From the NCBI RefSeq assembly GCF_001713455.1, contig NZ_CP016464.1, forward strand, positions 3,396,001 through 3,460,000: 64,000 bases of DNA, written 5' to 3'. Both the position numbers and the translations under genes were made by a program. Source of the DNA: Bosea sp. RAC05 (GTDB lineage: Bacteria > Pseudomonadota > Alphaproteobacteria > Rhizobiales > Beijerinckiaceae). The first letter of the stretch is position 1, and every line of letters starts with the position of its first letter. The notes under the pieces are model-generated. The model was not told the DNA's origin. It searched no databases and saw only the letters and a list, made by a program, of their open reading frames with translations. Below are positions 62,050-64,000 of this stretch, piece by piece.

Positions 62050-63042
62050 TCAGGAACTGATCGCCTGCTCGAAGGCAGCGGCGAAACGCTTGGTCGCGTT
62101 ATCGCGCGCATGCAGTTCGTCGAACCACTCGTCGGCATGGGCCGACTTCCGGAGATCGACGTAGATGACGGCACCGTTGGACCCGTCGGCAAACTGCTTC
62201 AGCCGACTGTTGAAGGCATCGATCATCACCTTGATCACGGCCTTGCACAGCGGAGCCTTGTGGACCGGATCAAGCCCGCGAAAGGTCATCGCATTCCCGA
62301 GCCAGTGTCCGTTCTGCTGCGGGATCACATAGTCATAGCCGTGTATGACCAACTTCGTCTTCGGCGACTCGCGCACGACGATCTTCAGCAACGCCCGATA
62401 GTGCCCCATGACGCGGTCGAGCGCGTCCACGAACAGGTCGTTGATGTACCACGGCGCGTCGCTGGGAAGGGCGTGGCCGACATCGAATTGCCTCAGGAAG
62501 AGCTCGAGTTTGCCGCCGCCGACGATGTCGTTGCCACCGCCCGAAAACAGGAAATGCTTGAAGGCCTTGGTTCGCAACGGCTTCACGAACTGCTTGGCGG
62601 CAATCATGCCTTCGAGCGTGTCGCCCCATTGCGCCAGCGTGACGACCGCATGCCGCTCTCCCAGGAAATCGACCAGCGTTCGCGGATAGATGAAGGGAAG
62701 ATCGAACCAGGAATCGCCCTCGGCGAGAATGGTGGCGCCAGCCTCGGCCGCAGCGATCGCCTCGCCGCTCGTAACGGCCTTTCGCGCGAAGAACGGGCCA
62801 GGCACGGCGTGGCGCAGGGCCGCGGAGCTGCGACCAATGTCTCGCGCCAGTGCGGACGCCAGAACACTGGCCGAGCCCCGCAGCGCGGTCACATTGACGG
62901 TCTTCGGATTAAACCGGACCGCCGGCTCGAACGGCGTGCCGGCCGAAACGTCCGGCAGGAAGTAGCGTCCGGCGGCTTCGGCTGTCAGCGTCCCGGCTTC
63001 GGCTTGGGCAAGCAACTGTGATAGTGAGAGCTTCACGACCAT
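62050..63042 (-). CDS. SGNH-hydrolase-like protein, unknown function
   Basis: 330 residues; not recognised as a named family, but it shows the SGNH blocks. Block I is [12 protein letters not shown] (GDS at 109-111), block II a glycine in AQWGDTLEG (140), block [13 protein letters not shown] (Asn 171), and the terminal DELH (308-311) gives the Asp and His. There is no signal peptide, so it is probably cytoplasmic. It is lower in GC than its neighbours and sits between map and radC, which are close neighbours in many relatives. This suggests acquisition. An esterase or lipase-like activity is the best guess. Confidence 0.7.
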   Translation of the reverse strand: MVVKLSLSQLLAQAEAGTLTAEAAGRYFLPDVSAGTPFEPAVRFNPKTVNVTALRGSASVLASALARDIGRSSAALRHAVPGPFFARKAVTSGEAIAAAEAGATILAEGDSWFDLPFIYPRTLVDFLGERHAVVTLAQWGDTLEGMIAAKQFVKPLRTKAFKHFLFSGGGNDIVGGGKLELFLRQFDVGHALPSDAPWYINDLFVDALDRVMGHYRALLKIVVRESPKTKLVIHGYDYVIPQQNGHWLGNAMTFRGLDPVHKAPLCKAVIKVMIDAFNSRLKQFADGSNGAVIYVDLRKSAHADEWFDELHARDNATKRFAAAFEQAISS

Positions 63043-63094
63043 CTCAATCCCTCCGGATTGTGCTTTCCAACGATCAAATCAGACGCTGCGAAAC

Positions 63095-63805
63095 GTGTCA
63101 AAAAGAAAGAATGCCGACGGAGAACACAACCAGGAGCCGCATTACCTCGGCCATCGCGAGCGGCTGCGCACCCGCTTCCAGGAGGCGGGCGCCGACACCC
63201 TGCCCGACTACGAACTGCTCGAACTGCTGCTCTTCCGCTCGATCCCGCAGCGCGACGTCAAGCCGCTCGCCAAGGAGCTGATCGCGCGCTTCGGCTCCTT
63301 CGCCGAGGTGCTCGGCGCGCCGGCGGCGCGGCTGACCGAGGTCAAGGGCATCGGCGAGGGCGTCGCGCTCGATCTGAAGGTGGTCGAGGCGGCCCTGCAG
63401 CGCATGGCCAGGGGCGCCGTCACGCGGCGCACCGTGCTGTCCTCCTGGTCGGCGGTGCTCGACTACTGCCGCACGACCATGGCCTTTGCCGAGCGCGAGC
63501 AGTTCCGTCTGCTCTTCCTCGACAAGAAGAACGCCGTCATCGCCGACGAGGTGCAGCAGACCGGCACGGTCGACCACACACCGGTCTACCCGCGCGAGGT
63601 CGTGAGGCGCGCCCTCGAACTCTCCGCCTCGGCGATCATCCTGGTCCACAACCACCCCTCGGGCGACCCGACGCCCTCGGCCGCCGACGTCAAGATGACC
63701 CGCGAACTCGTTGATATCGCAAAGCCCTTGGGCATCGCGATCCACGACCACGTCATCGTCGGCCGCGACGGCCATGCGAGCTTCCGCGGGCTGGGGCTGA
63801 TCTGA
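63095..63805 (+). CDS. radC: RadC/JAB-domain protein (DNA repair-associated)
   Basis: 236 residues from a GTG at 63095. A helix-hairpin-helix ([19 protein letters not shown]) is followed by the JAMM-like metal motif [15 protein letters not shown] of RadC proteins. The family was long called DNA repair protein RadC, but its activity is uncertain. The C-terminus ([20 protein letters not shown]) is canonical. It is divergent from the SGNH-like gene. Confidence 0.93.
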   Translation: MSKRKNADGEHNQEPHYLGHRERLRTRFQEAGADTLPDYELLELLLFRSIPQRDVKPLAKELIARFGSFAEVLGAPAARLTEVKGIGEGVALDLKVVEAALQRMARGAVTRRTVLSSWSAVLDYCRTTMAFAEREQFRLLFLDKKNAVIADEVQQTGTVDHTPVYPREVVRRALELSASAIILVHNHPSGDPTPSAADVKMTRELVDIAKPLGIAIHDHVIVGRDGHASFRGLGLI

Positions 63806-63926
63806 AGCGCCCCCGTCCGGAGCCGCCTACGAAATGGGCAGCTCAGCCGAAGGGCTTGGCATCAGCCCCCTTTCCGAACGCGCGTGAATAGGCATAGGCT
63901 GGACCAAACGGGGGAAAGACGCCTGC

Positions 63927-64000
63927 ATGGTCGCGTTCGATGAGATGACGGGGACGGAGGGCGATGTCCGGCAGGCCTATACGGCACTGGACCGCTGGCT
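63927..64000 (+). CDS. Circularly permuted ATP-grasp protein, N-terminal start (cut by window end)
   Basis: Only 24 codons are present: the ATG at 63927 follows GGGGAAAG, and the peptide opens MVAFDEMTGTEGDVRQAY. The FDEM(x)n-R-x-A-Y start is that of circularly permuted type 2 ATP-grasp proteins, which are usually followed by an alpha-E-domain gene and a transglutaminase gene. The call rests on this short piece. Confidence 0.6.
   Translation, partial: MVAFDEMTGTEGDVRQAYTALDRW

Overview
The window is high-GC DNA (about two thirds G+C or more by eye) packed with genes on both strands. It looks like the chromosome of an alphaproteobacterium of the Hyphomicrobiales (Rhizobiales), most like Bosea or a relative. 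The evidence is the gene content: DUF2336, DUF3126 and BTLCP transglutaminase-like proteins, a PAS_5 protein followed by a PilZ protein, a NifU-like scaffold divergent from folE, and a map/radC neighbourhood. The genus is an inference from gene content, not from a marker gene.

Layout. 1-10 kb: the end of an rRNA methyltransferase, an MHS-family transporter, tRNA-Thr(TGT), an exported metallo-beta-lactamase-fold hydrolase, NAD kinase, a MazE/MazF toxin-antitoxin pair with a palindromic operator candidate, and a DUF2336/lytic transglycosylase pair. 9-17 kb: a MaoC/CitE-like CoA pair, a small metal-binding protein, a nitroreductase/flavin reductase pair, an OpgC-like acyltransferase overlapping an SGNH hydrolase, and a DUF2157/GDYXXLXY pair. 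17-25 kb: thrS, a Cys-rich exported protein, yidD, an acid phosphatase, a NifU-like protein, folE, hisI, a patatin, a CBS protein and a rhomboid protease. 25-35 kb: PAS and PilZ proteins, a HAD phosphatase, a BTLCP protein, a gamma carbonic anhydrase, an AraC regulator and a soluble chemotaxis receptor whose reading frame breaks just before its WDEF tail.

35-38.7 kb is the accessory part. It is an AT-richer segment with one large gene for a SIR2 NADase-STAND ATPase, the architecture of single-gene antiphage systems of the AVAST type V (Avs5) kind. It sits against the 3' end of a serine-hydroxymethyltransferase-like gene. A ~25-base imperfect direct repeat containing that gene's last codons lies on the far side, so the segment looks like an insertion with attachment-site-like ends.

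38.7-64 kb returns to core-like DNA. It holds the SHMT-like gene with a divergent LysR regulator, cysE, an alpha/beta hydrolase, a DUF1624 membrane protein, a flavin monooxygenase, a chromate transporter and a CorC-like protein. These are followed by tRNA-Leu(TAA), an acyl-CoA synthetase, a divergent PEP carboxylase and a RutB/carbamoylase/EamA cluster that looks like ureide or pyrimidine catabolism. After these come a xanthine phosphoribosyltransferase gene broken by one missing base, a CinA-like protein, an FkbM methyltransferase, map, a lower-GC SGNH-like hydrolase, radC and the start of an ATP-grasp gene.

Two copies of a ~90-bp palindromic dispersed repeat lie at gene ends (17413-17498 and 51994-52083). 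No rRNA, CRISPR array, transposase or integrase was seen.
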